Shown here: piece by piece, positions 1 to 8,718 of the stretch
How the letters are laid out: every line of letters starts with the position of its first letter
Numbering within the stretch: position 1 is the first letter of the stretch
From: VBOC01 sp035635475
Lineage (GTDB): Bacteria > Bacteroidota > Ignavibacteria > UBA10030 > SZUA-254
NCBI GenBank assembly: GCA_035635475.1
Contig: DASQAZ010000117.1
Span: forward strand, 1-64,000
Direction of reading: 5' to 3'
DNA: 64,000 bases
Program-made: the position numbers and the translations under genes
The notes under the pieces: model-generated
Databases searched by the model: none
Told to the model about the DNA's origin: nothing
The model's input: the letters and a program-made list of their open reading frames with translations, nothing else

Positions 1-1860
1 GTGGGCTCCCGAGGTTAGAGCAGCCGAGCTCACCAAAGCACTATCCCCTACGATTGATACGTTTCCGAGTGAAGTCGCACCGTCATAAAACGTGACGGTC
101 CCCGTGGGCGTGTGGGTCCCGCTATCCACCTTCGCCTTGAAGGTCACATTCTGACCAAATGTGGATGGATTGAGACCGGACGTCAGCGTGACAGCCGGAC
201 CCGCCTTGTTAACGGTCTGCGTGATTGTCGTGCTGTCACTCCTGAAATTACCATCGCCGCCGTAGACCGCCTTTATCGTGTGGGCTCCCGAGGTTAGAGC
301 AGCCGAGCTCACCAAAGCACTATCCCCTACGATTGATACGTTTCCAAGTGAACAGGCACCGTCGTAAAACGTCACGCTCCCGGTCGGAGTGTGGGTTCCG
401 CTGTCCACCTTGGCTTTGAAGGTCACATTCTGACCGAATGTCGAGGGATTGAGACCGGAGGCCAGCGTGACAGTCGGACCTGCCTTGTTAACGGTCTGTG
501 TGATTGTGGTGCTGTCACTCCTGAAATTACCGTCACCGCCGTACACCGCCTTGATGGTGTGACTACCGGCGGTCAGGTTCGTGGCAGTGGCCTGCGCGCT
601 GTCACCAGTGAGCGACACGTTTCCGAGTGAAGTCGCACCGTCATAAAACGTGACGGTCCCCGTCGGAGTGTGGGTCCCGCTATCCACCTTCGCTTTGAAG
701 GTCACATTCTGACCGAATGTCGAGGGGTTGAGACTGGACGTCAGCGTTACAGTCGGACCTGCCTTGTTAACGGTCTGTGTGATCGTGGTGCTGTCACTCC
801 TGAAATTACCGTCACCGCCATATACTGCCTTGATGGTGTGACTAGCGGCGGTCAGGTTCGTGGCAGTGGCCTGCGCGCTGTCACCAGTGAGCGACACGTT
901 TCCAATTGAAGTCGCCCCGTCATAAAATGTGACGCTCCCCGTCGGTGTATGAGTCCCGCTATCCACCTTCGCCTTGAAGGTCACATTCTGACCGAATGTG
1001 GATGGATTGAGACTGGAGGCCAGCGTTACAGTCGGACCCGCCTTGTTAACGGTCTGTGTGATTGTCGCACTGTCACTCCTGAAATTGACGTCGCCGCTAT
1101 AGACCGCTTTGACCGAATGGCTTCCTCCGGTTAAGCTGGACGTACTCACCTGGGCACTGTCGCCTGTGAGCGGAAAATTTCCGAGTGAAGTCGCACCGTC
1201 GTAGAATGTGACACTTCCCGTTGGCGTCTGGGCCCCGCTGTCCACTTTCGCTTTGAATGTCACGTTCTGCCCGAACGTAGATGGGTTCAGGCTCGAAACT
1301 AAAGTCACGATCGGCGTCACTTGAACAACCGTCTGCGTAACGGTTGCGCTGTCGCTCTTGAAGTTGGGGCTGCCGCTATACACTCCTTTGATCGTGTGTG
1401 TCCCCGCAGTCAGACTTCCCGTGTTTAGCAGTGCACTGTCACCCGTGAGAGCCGCACTTCCAAGCGAAGTGACACCATCGAAGAACGTGACACTTCCGGT
1501 CGGCGTTCGGCTCCCGCTGTCAACCTTCGTCTTGAATGTCACTTGTCGTCCGAATGTCGAAGGGTTCAGGCTGGAGACCAACGATACGATCGGAGCTGCC
1601 TGATTCACGATCTGCGTGATCGTCGTGCTATCTTTATTGAAGACAAGGTCGCCGCCGTAGACCATCTTGATTGTATGACTGCCGGCGGCGAGGTTTGCTG
1701 TGCTGAGCCGGGCGCTGTCGCCTATCAGTGACATGTTGCCAAGGGAAGTTGTGCCATCATAGAACGTGACAAGTCCGGTAGGAGTTAGAACGAGGGTGCT
1801 ATCATCCACATGGGCTGTGAATGTTACGTTTTGTCCAAACGTCGATGGGTTGAGACTCGA
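1..1860 (-). repeat. Tandem 279-bp units encoding Ig-like modules
   Basis: The unit length is 279 bp: the same landmark (ggtcacattctgacc on the plus strand) recurs near 143, 422, 701 and 980, with more diverged copies near 1259, 1538 and 1830. Units nearest the left edge are almost identical, while those nearest the signal peptide are more diverged. Two sequence subtypes can be told apart in the second half of the unit. The stretch at 1-66 is repeated at 280-345, and the stretch at about 560-625 is repeated at 839-904 with only a few mismatches. Confidence 0.9.
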
Positions 1861-1956
1861 ACTGAACGCAAGTCGCGGTGTCAGAGCAGCGTAGGCACCA
1901 GCCTGGAAGACAAACGCTAGGAGAATGAAGAAGGAAAACGCGGTAACCTTTTTCAT
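1..1956 (-). CDS. Secreted tandem Ig-like (Big_3_5-type) repeat protein, 3' end missing
   Basis: Read on the minus strand from ATG at 1956, one frame stays open for 652 codons to the window edge with no stop. It begins MKKVTAFSFFILLAFVFQAG, a Sec signal peptide cleaved near residue 25. The rest is a chain of about 93-residue modules, each with a SLNPSTFGQNVTF start, a PTGSVTFYDG turn and an HTIKAVY strand, as in bacterial Ig-like domain repeats (Pfam Big_3_5 style). Six full modules and part of a seventh are visible. Such proteins are exported and work as surface stalks or spacers; the functional head or sorting domain would lie off the left edge. No clear Shine-Dalgarno or promoter was found upstream. 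The extent of repetition makes assembly collapse a risk. Confidence 0.88.
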   Translation of the reverse strand, partial: MKKVTAFSFFILLAFVFQAGAYAALTPRLAFSSSLNPSTFGQNVTFTAHVDDSTLVLTPTGLVTFYDGTTSLGNMSLIGDSARLSTANLAAGSHTIKMVYGGDLVFNKDSTTITQIVNQAAPIVSLVSSLNPSTFGRQVTFKTKVDSGSRTPTGSVTFFDGVTSLGSAALTGDSALLNTGSLTAGTHTIKGVYSGSPNFKSDSATVTQTVVQVTPIVTLVSSLNPSTFGQNVTFKAKVDSGAQTPTGSVTFYDGATSLGNFPLTGDSAQVSTSSLTGGSHSVKAVYSGDVNFRSDSATITQTVNKAGPTVTLASSLNPSTFGQNVTFKAKVDSGTHTPTGSVTFYDGATSIGNVSLTGDSAQATATNLTAASHTIKAVYGGDGNFRSDSTTITQTVNKAGPTVTLTSSLNPSTFGQNVTFKAKVDSGTHTPTGTVTFYDGATSLGNVSLTGDSAQATATNLTAGSHTIKAVYGGDGNFRSDSTTITQTVNKAGPTVTLASGLNPSTFGQNVTFKAKVDSGTHTPTGSVTFYDGACSLGNVSIVGDSALVSSAALTSGAHTIKAVYGGDGNFRSDSTTITQTVNKAGPAVTLTSGLNPSTFGQNVTFKAKVDSGTHTPTGTVTFYDGATSLGNVSIVGDSALVSSAALTSGAH

Positions 1957-2373
1957 CGCAGCGTTTTCATGAAGGGATAGCAAGGTTCAAGCGCAAGATG
2001 GAGAAGGTGTTAGTTAAAAGCCTCGTCAGTACGGATGATTACCAGGAACCAGATCTCAACTTCGCTGGTTGGAACCTTGCGCGTAAAGGAGGGAACGCAG
2101 CAAGGAATTTTTCACCGAAATATGGAGCGCCCTTGCCCACCGGACGCTTCGTCCCAAGAGATGCTCGTTGTAAGAGTAACCAAAAAATTGGAGAAAATCA
2201 ACAGCTATTAAAGAGGAGCATGAGTACAACGCGCAGAAAATCGCACTTATGCGTGGAAAAATTGCAAAAGCCTAATTCCGCCAACGAAGAATGGAACTTA
2301 AGGAGGGCGCTTAAAGAAAAGGGCGAGGGGCCATTTTCAACGCCCTCGCTCTTTTATGAGAAAATCGGGAAAC
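1957..2373. other. Intergenic region, no convincing gene
   Basis: About 417 bp between the Ig-like gene and trxA. It holds the trxA terminator at 2317-2355 and an imperfect dyad near 2082-2107 (CCTTGC...GCAAGG). A 131-codon plus-strand frame at 1998-2393 crosses the terminator and ends inside trxA; its composition does not look like protein. Confidence 0.5.
2317..2355 (-). terminator. Rho-independent terminator of trxA (possibly bidirectional)
   Basis: A 13-bp stem pairs 2317-2329 (AAAAGGGCGAGGG) with 2343-2355 (CCCTCGCTCTTTT), with one G-U pair. Read on the minus strand it is followed by a T-rich run and lies 18 bp after the trxA stop. Confidence 0.8.
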
Positions 2374-2697
2374 CTAGTTCAAATGGGGGGTGACTTTCTC
2401 CACGAGCTGTCTCTTGGGGACCGCACCGATGATCTGTTCGACCACCTGACCGCCTTTGAAGACGATCAATGTCGGGATACTGCGGATCCCGAATTGCATT
2501 GAGGTCCGGGGATTTGCATCGACATCCATTTTCGCAACCTTCAACTTCCCTTCATATTCGCTCGCAAGTTCTTCTACGATCGGTGCAATCATCTTACAGG
2601 GTCCGCACCAAATCGCCCAAAAATCCACAAGAACCGGTCGGTCCGAGCTTAAGACTTCCGCCTGAAAATTGGTATCATCAACTGCGATCGGTTTCAT
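2374..2697 (-). CDS. trxA: Thioredoxin
   Basis: A 107-residue cytoplasmic thiol-disulfide oxidoreductase of standard length. The redox motif WCGPCK sits near residues 31-36, preceded by VLVDFWA. The cis-proline segment RSIPTLIVFKGG is near residues 72-83. No signal peptide is present, so it is the cytosolic form that serves ribonucleotide reductase and other reductases. It lies 45 bp downstream of dnaE on the same strand and ends at a strong terminator, so it could be the last gene of a dnaE transcript. A possible promoter of its own lies at 2730-2735. Confidence 0.97.
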   Translation of the reverse strand: MKPIAVDDTNFQAEVLSSDRPVLVDFWAIWCGPCKMIAPIVEELASEYEGKLKVAKMDVDANPRTSMQFGIRSIPTLIVFKGGQVVEQIIGAVPKRQLVEKVTPHLN

Positions 2698-2729
2698 TCA
2701 TTGATCCTATCTATTCTGATTAACAAAAT

Positions 2730-2735
2730 AATATA
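2730..2735 (-). promoter_or_regulatory. Possible -10 element for trxA
   Basis: Minus-strand TATATT in the context GTTCGTATATTATTTTG, which matches the -10 context of other promoters here (see 6324-6329 and 56056-56061). No good -35 box was found 16-18 bp upstream, so this is weak. Confidence 0.35.
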
Positions 2736-2742
2736 CGAACTT

Positions 2743-5700
2743 CTACATCGAGATGCTTACGCTGTGAGGCCCCAAAATCTTTTCCACGTCCCCGATGAAT
2801 TCATCCGTCGCCCCCACGGCGAACTTCGTCGATTGCAGCCGGACTGGCTTCTTGCCGTCCGCCAGCGTGACCTCGAAGAAGCACGGGTATTTCCCCTGGT
2901 GGCGCTCCGCAACTTTGCGGAGCTCTTGAATCGTACCCTCGGTGACTTCCCCCTGCAAGGAGACCGTCACCTTCTTCGTAAATTTCTCGCGCACTGCTTC
3001 GATCGGGTAGACCTCGTTCACGATGAGCCGGAGGACATCGCCGTTATGTTCAGCTTTGCCGATCACGAGTACCAGCGATTCCGGTTGAAGAAGATTCTGA
3101 TACAGTTTGTACGAGTCCGAGAACACGATGCATTCACCCTTCCCCGAAAAGTCTTCAAGTGTCGCGAAGGCCATCGTGTTCCCCTTCCTGTCGATCTTTT
3201 TCCGGACCGCGCTCACAACTCCGGCGACCCGCACCGTAGTTCCCGAGTTAACCGTCGAGGCATCGCCGAATTGGGCAGTGGCGAAGGCGTTGATCTCCAT
3301 CTCATACTTTCGCAGGGGATGACCCGAGACATAAAACCCGAGGACCGATTTCTCCTTCGACAATTTTTCACTTTCACTCCAGGATGGCGTCACCGGGAGG
3401 ACCGGAAACAGATCTCGGGCCTCCGTCGTTGAGGAGGACTCGAACAGCGACGATTGCCCTCTCGACAGGTGGCTTCGGGCCTTCTGTCCGTGCTGAATTG
3501 CCTTTTCAACGCAGGCAAAAAGACGGGCGCGATTTTGATCGACCTCGTCAAACGCACCGGACTCGATCAGACCCTCGAGGGTCTTCTTGTTAACCAGCCG
3601 GAGATCGACTCGCTGGCAAAAATCGAAGATGTTTTCGAATTTTCCGTGCTCGGTGCGCGTCCGGATGATATCCTCCACCGCACTGACCCCGACATTTCTG
3701 ATCGCACTCAGTCCGAATCGGATTCCCTTGGGGGTTACGACGAATTGCACGTGGCTTTCATTCACATCGGGTGGAAGCACCGGCAGGTTCATCTTCCGAC
3801 ATTCCTCGATCAACTGCACGACGTAATCCGTGTCTCCGATCTCAGCGGAAATCGCTGCCGCCATGTATTCGGCGGGATAGTGGGCCTTCAGGTATGCCGT
3901 TTGGTACGCCAGCACTGAATACGCGACGCTGTGAGACTTGTTGAAGCCGTATGAAGCGAAGCGCTCGATCGTATCGAATATATCGGCGGCCCCTTTCTTC
4001 GTGAATCCCCTCTTGACCGCCCCGTCGATAAACTCGGTCTTCTGTTTCGCCATCAGTTCCTTATCCTTCTTGCCCATCGCCCGCCGCATGAGGTCCGCCT
4101 TCGCAAGCGAGAATCCTGCAACTTCGCTCGCGATTTTCATGACCTGTTCCTGGTAGACGATAATGCCGTAGGTTTCCTTGAGGATCGGTTCAAGTTTCGG
4201 GTGGATATATTCAATCTTCTGAAGGCCCTGCTTTCGGCGGATGAAATCGCCGATCATCTCCATCGGCCCCGGTCGATAGAGCGCATTCATCGCGACGAGA
4301 TCGCTGATGGATCCGGGATTCAATTTGCGCAACCAATCCTTCATCCCGCTCGACTCAAACTGGAAGACCCCGGTGGTTTGACCCTTCCCGAAGAGCTCGA
4401 ATGTCTTTGCATCGTCTTCCGGTATCGTGTTCAGGTCGATCGCGATAGCGTGATTCTTCTCGATTAGTCCGATAACGTTCTTGATGATGGTCAAGGTGCG
4501 CAAACCGAGGAAGTCCATCTTCAGTAAGCCTGCGACCTCGAGATCGATCATGTTGTACTGCGTCATGAGGTCGGATTGCGGGGTCTTGTACAGCGGCACG
4601 TAATCGCGCAAGGGGCCTGGGGCGATCACCACACCGGCGGCGTGAGTAGAGGCATTTCGGTTCATGCCTTCGAGGACGAGCGAAATCTTGACAAGCTCCT
4701 GTATCTTATCATCCTTGCTTTCTTTCACCCATTTCAGATCAGGAATTGTTTCCAGTGCCTCGGCGAGAGGGGTGACTCTTCCCTGAAAAACCGGGATCTG
4801 TTTTGTAATCGATTCCGTTACATTGAGCGGCACGCCCAAAACCCTGCCCACGTCCTTTAGCACCGCCCGGGAGGACAGCGTCCCGAACGTGATGATCTGT
4901 GATACGGAATCCTCACCGTATTTTTTCTTGACATAATCGATGACGGCGTCGCGCCCGTCGTCGGAAAAGTCGATATCGATGTCCGGCATGCTGACCCTGT
5001 CGGGGTTCAGGAATCGCTCGAAAAGGAGATCGTACTTGAGCGGATCAATATCTGTGATCCCGAGGGCGTACGATACAATGCTGCCGGCTGCGCTTCCCCG
5101 TCCCGGGCCTACGATCACGCCCATGCTGCGAGCAGCCTGTATGAAGTCCCGTGTAATCAGGAAATAACCTGCATATCCCATCCGCTTGATGACGGCGAGC
5201 TCGTGATTGAGTCGGTCTTCGATCGAGGTAGCTGCACTCCCGTAGCGCTTCCCCAGCCCTTCCCGGGAAAGCCGGTCGAGATAATCCTCGAGGGTGGCGG
5301 CTCCGGCATCGGCCGGGATTGGAAAATCGGGCATATATGATCGTTCCGGTTCGATGCGGTAATTTTCAATCTTACCGGCAACCTCCAGCGTCGATTCGAT
5401 GGCCTGCGGATAATCCCTGAATAGGTTGCACATTTCCGCGGCCGACTTGAAATAAATCTGATCTGTCTGATAGCGGAGCTGCCGGTAATCGGTCGTATTC
5501 ATTGCGCTCGCATCGGGAATCAGGAGCATCACATTATGGGCGATCGCATGGTCTTGCCTGATGTAATGAATATCGTTTGTTGCGATCAGCTTGATCCCGA
5601 GTTCGCCGGCCAGCTTGGGCATCCCCTCAAGGATGGGCTTCTCTTTCTCGAGACCGTGGTTCTGGATCTCAAGATAGAAATCGGCGCCGAAGATCTCCTT

Positions 5701-6213
5701 AAATGTGACTGCGGTATTCCGCGCCTCATCGAAGTTTCCGTTGACAAGGTGGTGGGACACAACCCCCGTGGGACAGGCAGAGAGTGCCACGAGCCCGTCG
5801 GCGTGCGTTCGGAGAAGTTCCAGGTCGATGCGGGGTTTGTAGTAAAAGCCCTCGATAAAGCCGAGGCTGACAAGCTTGATGAGGTTGCGATATCCGGTGA
5901 GATTCTTTGCCAGCAACACGAGGTGATGATAAATGCCGCGCCCTTTCCCCTCTCTGACGCTCTGGGCATTGACCTCCTTGTCGAATCGCGATCCTCGGGT
6001 TACGATATAGACTTCGCACCCGATGATTGGTTTGATTCCAGCTTTTCGGGCGGCTTTATAAAATTCGATTGCACCAAACATGACACCGTGGTCGGTGAGT
6101 GCCACGGCAGACATCTTGTCCTCAACGGCGGCGCGAACCAGCCCGTCGATTGTCGCGGCCCCGTCAAGCAGGCTGTAATGCGAGTGATTATGGAGGTGGA
6201 TGAAGTCGGGCAT
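2743..6213 (-). CDS. dnaE: DNA polymerase III alpha subunit
   Basis: A 1156-residue C-family replicative polymerase of DnaE length. An N-terminal PHP domain starts HLHNHSHYSLLDGA. It keeps the metal-site pieces TDHG, GCEVYI and NDIHY, so the PHP site looks intact. The polymerase palm carries PDIDIDFSDDGR around residue 410. A helix-hairpin-helix segment (VNKKTLEGLIESGAFD) and a C-terminal OB fold (VRVAGVVSAVRKK, near residue 1000) follow. It synthesises DNA at the replication fork. ATG at 6213 has AGGA about 8 bp upstream. It is first of the dnaE-trxA pair and diverges from tRNA-Arg/proS. Confidence 0.97.
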   Translation of the reverse strand: MPDFIHLHNHSHYSLLDGAATIDGLVRAAVEDKMSAVALTDHGVMFGAIEFYKAARKAGIKPIIGCEVYIVTRGSRFDKEVNAQSVREGKGRGIYHHLVLLAKNLTGYRNLIKLVSLGFIEGFYYKPRIDLELLRTHADGLVALSACPTGVVSHHLVNGNFDEARNTAVTFKEIFGADFYLEIQNHGLEKEKPILEGMPKLAGELGIKLIATNDIHYIRQDHAIAHNVMLLIPDASAMNTTDYRQLRYQTDQIYFKSAAEMCNLFRDYPQAIESTLEVAGKIENYRIEPERSYMPDFPIPADAGAATLEDYLDRLSREGLGKRYGSAATSIEDRLNHELAVIKRMGYAGYFLITRDFIQAARSMGVIVGPGRGSAAGSIVSYALGITDIDPLKYDLLFERFLNPDRVSMPDIDIDFSDDGRDAVIDYVKKKYGEDSVSQIITFGTLSSRAVLKDVGRVLGVPLNVTESITKQIPVFQGRVTPLAEALETIPDLKWVKESKDDKIQELVKISLVLEGMNRNASTHAAGVVIAPGPLRDYVPLYKTPQSDLMTQYNMIDLEVAGLLKMDFLGLRTLTIIKNVIGLIEKNHAIAIDLNTIPEDDAKTFELFGKGQTTGVFQFESSGMKDWLRKLNPGSISDLVAMNALYRPGPMEMIGDFIRRKQGLQKIEYIHPKLEPILKETYGIIVYQEQVMKIASEVAGFSLAKADLMRRAMGKKDKELMAKQKTEFIDGAVKRGFTKKGAADIFDTIERFASYGFNKSHSVAYSVLAYQTAYLKAHYPAEYMAAAISAEIGDTDYVVQLIEECRKMNLPVLPPDVNESHVQFVVTPKGIRFGLSAIRNVGVSAVEDIIRTRTEHGKFENIFDFCQRVDLRLVNKKTLEGLIESGAFDEVDQNRARLFACVEKAIQHGQKARSHLSRGQSSLFESSSTTEARDLFPVLPVTPSWSESEKLSKEKSVLGFYVSGHPLRKYEMEINAFATAQFGDASTVNSGTTVRVAGVVSAVRKKIDRKGNTMAFATLEDFSGKGECIVFSDSYKLYQNLLQPESLVLVIGKAEHNGDVLRLIVNEVYPIEAVREKFTKKVTVSLQGEVTEGTIQELRKVAERHQGKYPCFFEVTLADGKKPVRLQSTKFAVGATDEFIGDVEKILGPHSVSISM

Positions 6214-6459
6214 GAGAGAATTCCTATAACACGTTCCAGAAAAAGATAATCAATTAGGATTGGAAAAACAACGGATATTAAGGGGAACAGCCAATAATCC
6301 TTGCCGAACGAAGAACTTTTTTGTATATTATCCGGCAAGACCCAGTTTGTAATGCCAAGAAGTAAACTCTTGGCCATTTTCTTATCGCCGGGCGGTTATC
6401 GCTGTGGGGAGTTAATCTGATGTCCGAGATTATATGGCGCGAATTTAGTTGACCTTCAT
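6214..6459. other. Divergent gap between dnaE and tRNA-Arg, with leader
   Basis: It holds the promoter at 6301-6329. Downstream of that lie a 7-bp hairpin (6354-6360 with 6368-6374, followed by CATTTTCTT) and a 22-codon frame, 6352-6420, that begins MPRSKLLAIF. The short frame has no Shine-Dalgarno and is probably not a gene. The hairpin could act as a weak attenuator ahead of the tRNA. Confidence 0.4.
6301..6329 (+). promoter_or_regulatory. Sigma70-type promoter for tRNA-Arg and proS
   Basis: TTGCCG (6301-6306), 17-bp spacer, TATATT (6324-6329). Transcription would start near 6336, about 125 nt before the tRNA. Confidence 0.65.
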
Positions 6460-6534
6460 GCCCCCGTAGCTCAGAATGGATAGAGCAGCGGTTTCCTAAA
6501 CCGTTGGTCGGCAGTTCGACTCTGCCCGGGGGTA
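6460..6534 (+). tRNA. tRNA-Arg (anticodon CCT)
   Basis: A full cloverleaf can be drawn. The acceptor stem pairs GCCCCCG (6460-6466) with CGGGGGT (6527-6533), and the discriminator is A6534. The D arm is GCTC/GAGC. The anticodon stem GCGGT/ACCGT encloses the loop TTCCTAA, giving anticodon CCT. The T arm GGCAG/CTGCC has loop TTCGACT. The 3' CCA is not encoded, since ACA follows position 6533. Confidence 0.97.
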
Positions 6535-6569
6535 CAGATTCCATTCAAAACGAATTGCTGAAATCGCGT

Positions 6570-8261
6570 ATGAGACTCAGTAAGAGTTTTGTACCAACGC
6601 TAAAGGAAACTCCGTCCGATGCGCTCATTCCAAGCCATCAGCTTATGGTGCGGGCGGGAATGATCCGGCCCCTCGGGGCCGGTCTCTACTCCTTCCTCCC
6701 CCTCGGTTACCGTCTCCTCAAGAAGATCATGGAAATCATCCGGGATGAGATGGATTCCATCGGAGGGCAGGAATTCCACCTTCCAGCTCTCAACCCCGTC
6801 GAACTGTGGGAAGAAACGGGCCGCGTGAAGGCCTTTGGCGATACGATGTTTCATGTCAAGAATCGCCCGTTGGTGCTTGCCCCGACCCACGAGGAAGTGA
6901 TTTGTTCGATAGCGAAAAATCACATCAGATCCTACCGCGATCTACCCCAAATATGGTATCAGATCCAGGAGAAGTTTCGGAACGAGCCTCGCCCGCGCTC
7001 CGGGGTGATCCGCAGCAGGCAGTTTTTCATGAAGGACTCTTACAGCCTCGACACGACTGCGGAAGCACTAAATAAAAGCTACGAGCTTCACGCCTCTGCA
7101 TACCGGAATATTTTTACACGCGTTGGGTTGAAGTTTTTTGTTGTCGGGGCCGCCAGCGGAGCAATGGGTGGGAGTGCATCGCAGGAGTTCATGATCGAGT
7201 CGGCGTCCGGGGAGGATACGTGCGTGCTGTGCGACAACTGTAACTACGCCGCGAACCTGGATGTCGCCCAATCAAACGTGAGCCCTGCTCAGCGCAACGG
7301 TGAAAGCGAGGCGCTGAAGGAGATCCACACACCGAACGTCAGGACGATCGACGAGCTGAAAGCGTTTCTCAAGGTCGAGGAGTCGATGCTCGCAAAGTCG
7401 CTCGTCTACATGAAGGATAAAACCCCGGTCCTTATTCTGCTGATGGGGAACGACCAGTTGAATGAAACGAAGCTCGCTTCCGTTCTCGGTGATAACGTGC
7501 GCCCCCTTCAGGCAGAGGAGCTGAAGGCTTTAACGGGCGCCGATGGCGGCTCGATCGGTCCCGTAGGTCTCGGCATTAAAATACTCGTGGATAAGCGACT
7601 GGAGGGGGCGAACAATCTTATCAGCGGCGCCAATAAGAACGACTATCATTACGCGAACATCGATTTGGGCCGCGACGTAAAAGTCGACGGCTACCATGAC
7701 CTCCGCGTCGTCCACGCGGGAGAGCCTTGCCCGGTTTGTCGCATGGCGCTTCGCATCGTGAACGCGATAGAACTCGGGCATATTTTTAAGCTCGGAACAA
7801 AGTACAGCGATGCGCTCAAGGCGTACTACCTCGATGAGGAGGGGAAGGAAAGACCGATCGTCATGGGAAGTTACGGCATCGGGGTGGAGCGGATCATTGC
7901 CTGCCACATCGAGCAGAACCACGACAAGAACGGGATCATCTGGAGCAAAGCAATCGCCCCGTTTCACGTCCACCTCATTCTCGTCAATTCAAATAACGAG
8001 AAGGTGGTTTCGGTTGCGGAGCAACTCTACGAGCGCCTGAGGGATGCTCTCGTCGACGTTCTCTATGATGATCGGGACGATGTCAGCCCCGGGTTTAAGT
8101 TTAAGGACGCGGACCTTCTTGGGATGCCGCTGCAGCTAATCGTGGGAGAGAAAAACGTATCGGCGGGAAAGGTGGAGTTGAAAGATCGCTTGACCGGCAA
8201 ACGGGAGGTTCTGGAAATCGGAAGAGTCGTGAGCTACGTCGAGCGCTACCTCGAAACCTAA
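6570..8261 (+). CDS. proS: Prolyl-tRNA synthetase, bacterial type with editing insertion
   Basis: A 563-residue class II synthetase that charges tRNA-Pro. Motif 1 region GLYSFLPLGYRLL is near residue 47, motif 2 region FRNEPRPRSGVIRSRQFFMKD near residue 140, and the class II motif 3 region GSYGIGVERIIA near residue 435. The insertion between motifs 2 and 3 carries the bacterial-type editing domain, which opens with CDNCNYAANLDVA. I place the start at ATG 6570, because a longer GTG-initiated frame (6504) would begin inside the tRNA. It lies 35 bp after tRNA-Arg and is probably on the same transcript. Confidence 0.96.
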   Translation: MRLSKSFVPTLKETPSDALIPSHQLMVRAGMIRPLGAGLYSFLPLGYRLLKKIMEIIRDEMDSIGGQEFHLPALNPVELWEETGRVKAFGDTMFHVKNRPLVLAPTHEEVICSIAKNHIRSYRDLPQIWYQIQEKFRNEPRPRSGVIRSRQFFMKDSYSLDTTAEALNKSYELHASAYRNIFTRVGLKFFVVGAASGAMGGSASQEFMIESASGEDTCVLCDNCNYAANLDVAQSNVSPAQRNGESEALKEIHTPNVRTIDELKAFLKVEESMLAKSLVYMKDKTPVLILLMGNDQLNETKLASVLGDNVRPLQAEELKALTGADGGSIGPVGLGIKILVDKRLEGANNLISGANKNDYHYANIDLGRDVKVDGYHDLRVVHAGEPCPVCRMALRIVNAIELGHIFKLGTKYSDALKAYYLDEEGKERPIVMGSYGIGVERIIACHIEQNHDKNGIIWSKAIAPFHVHLILVNSNNEKVVSVAEQLYERLRDALVDVLYDDRDDVSPGFKFKDADLLGMPLQLIVGEKNVSAGKVELKDRLTGKREVLEIGRVVSYVERYLET

Positions 8262-8334
8262 GATGATCGAGTAGCAGATTCGCTGCTGAGCGGGTGCGTA
8301 CACTTCGGGGGTCGAGGTTCCGCCTCCGTAACAA

Positions 8335-8466
8335 TTATCGGGGCAACTGCTTCTTCTCACCGCCCAGCCAGTTCAGAAAACGATAACCGAGGTGGAGGAT
8401 AAGTGCCACGATCAAAAGCAGCACCACAGCGCCGATAAACCAGTAAAAAATCTGAACGATCTTCAT
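8335..8466 (-). CDS. 43-residue single-pass membrane protein
   Basis: From ATG at 8466 the minus strand encodes 43 residues beginning MKIVQIFYWFIGAVVLLLIV. One hydrophobic helix spans about residues 5-27, and the tail is positively charged and Gly-rich (LNWLGGEKKQLPR). Two signals support it as a real gene: AAGGGA is correctly spaced before the ATG, and there is a consensus promoter at 8521-8549. Topology is probably N-out or short N-in, with a cytosolic tail. It is convergent with proS. I do not recognise the family, and no function can be assigned. Confidence 0.7.
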   Translation of the reverse strand: MKIVQIFYWFIGAVVLLLIVALILHLGYRFLNWLGGEKKQLPR

Positions 8467-8718
8467 GACATCCCTTCAACATATCTGCCTCACCGGAAGA
8501 ACCGTTCTTCCGCCTAATATATCGTAGGCAGAATATCCGCAATTGTCAACAGGGGGTTGTCGGTGAGCACCGGGAGGTGCGCAGAAATCAACTTTATTGA
8601 GAAAAGCGAGTAACCAGACCCCAAAAGCTCTGACGGGGAACACATAAAGTTCACGCCCGTATACCTAAGATGGGGTAGCTCCTCGGAAGTCCCTCATCTT
8701 TTCTTACTACTTACTTCA
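8467..8718. other. Gap between the two small membrane-protein genes
   Basis: It contains the promoter at 8521-8549 for the 43-residue gene. No convincing promoter or Shine-Dalgarno was found for the plus-strand small frame at 8719. Confidence 0.4.
8521..8549 (-). promoter_or_regulatory. Near-consensus sigma70 promoter for the 43-residue protein
   Basis: Minus strand: TTGACA (8544-8549), 17-bp spacer, TACGAT (8521-8526). The predicted start, near 8514, leaves about 48 nt of leader to the ATG at 8466. Confidence 0.7.

Noticed and set aside
112..1731. Several plus-strand frames of 60-80 codons spaced 279 bp apart
   Set aside because: They are the complement of the tandem Ig-like modules; the minus strand is open through all of them from a signal peptide.
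1..1956. Possible CRISPR or satellite array
   Set aside because: Units are 279 bp, contiguous without spacers, and keep a protein frame.
1998..2393. 131-codon plus-strand frame
   Set aside because: It crosses the trxA terminator, ends inside trxA, and has no domain or composition typical of a protein.
6352..6420. 22-codon leader frame before tRNA-Arg
   Set aside because: No Shine-Dalgarno, and no arginine or proline run that would suit attenuation; kept only as a note.
6504..6569. Earlier GTG start for proS
   Set aside because: It would lie inside tRNA-Arg; the added residues are tRNA sequence read as protein.
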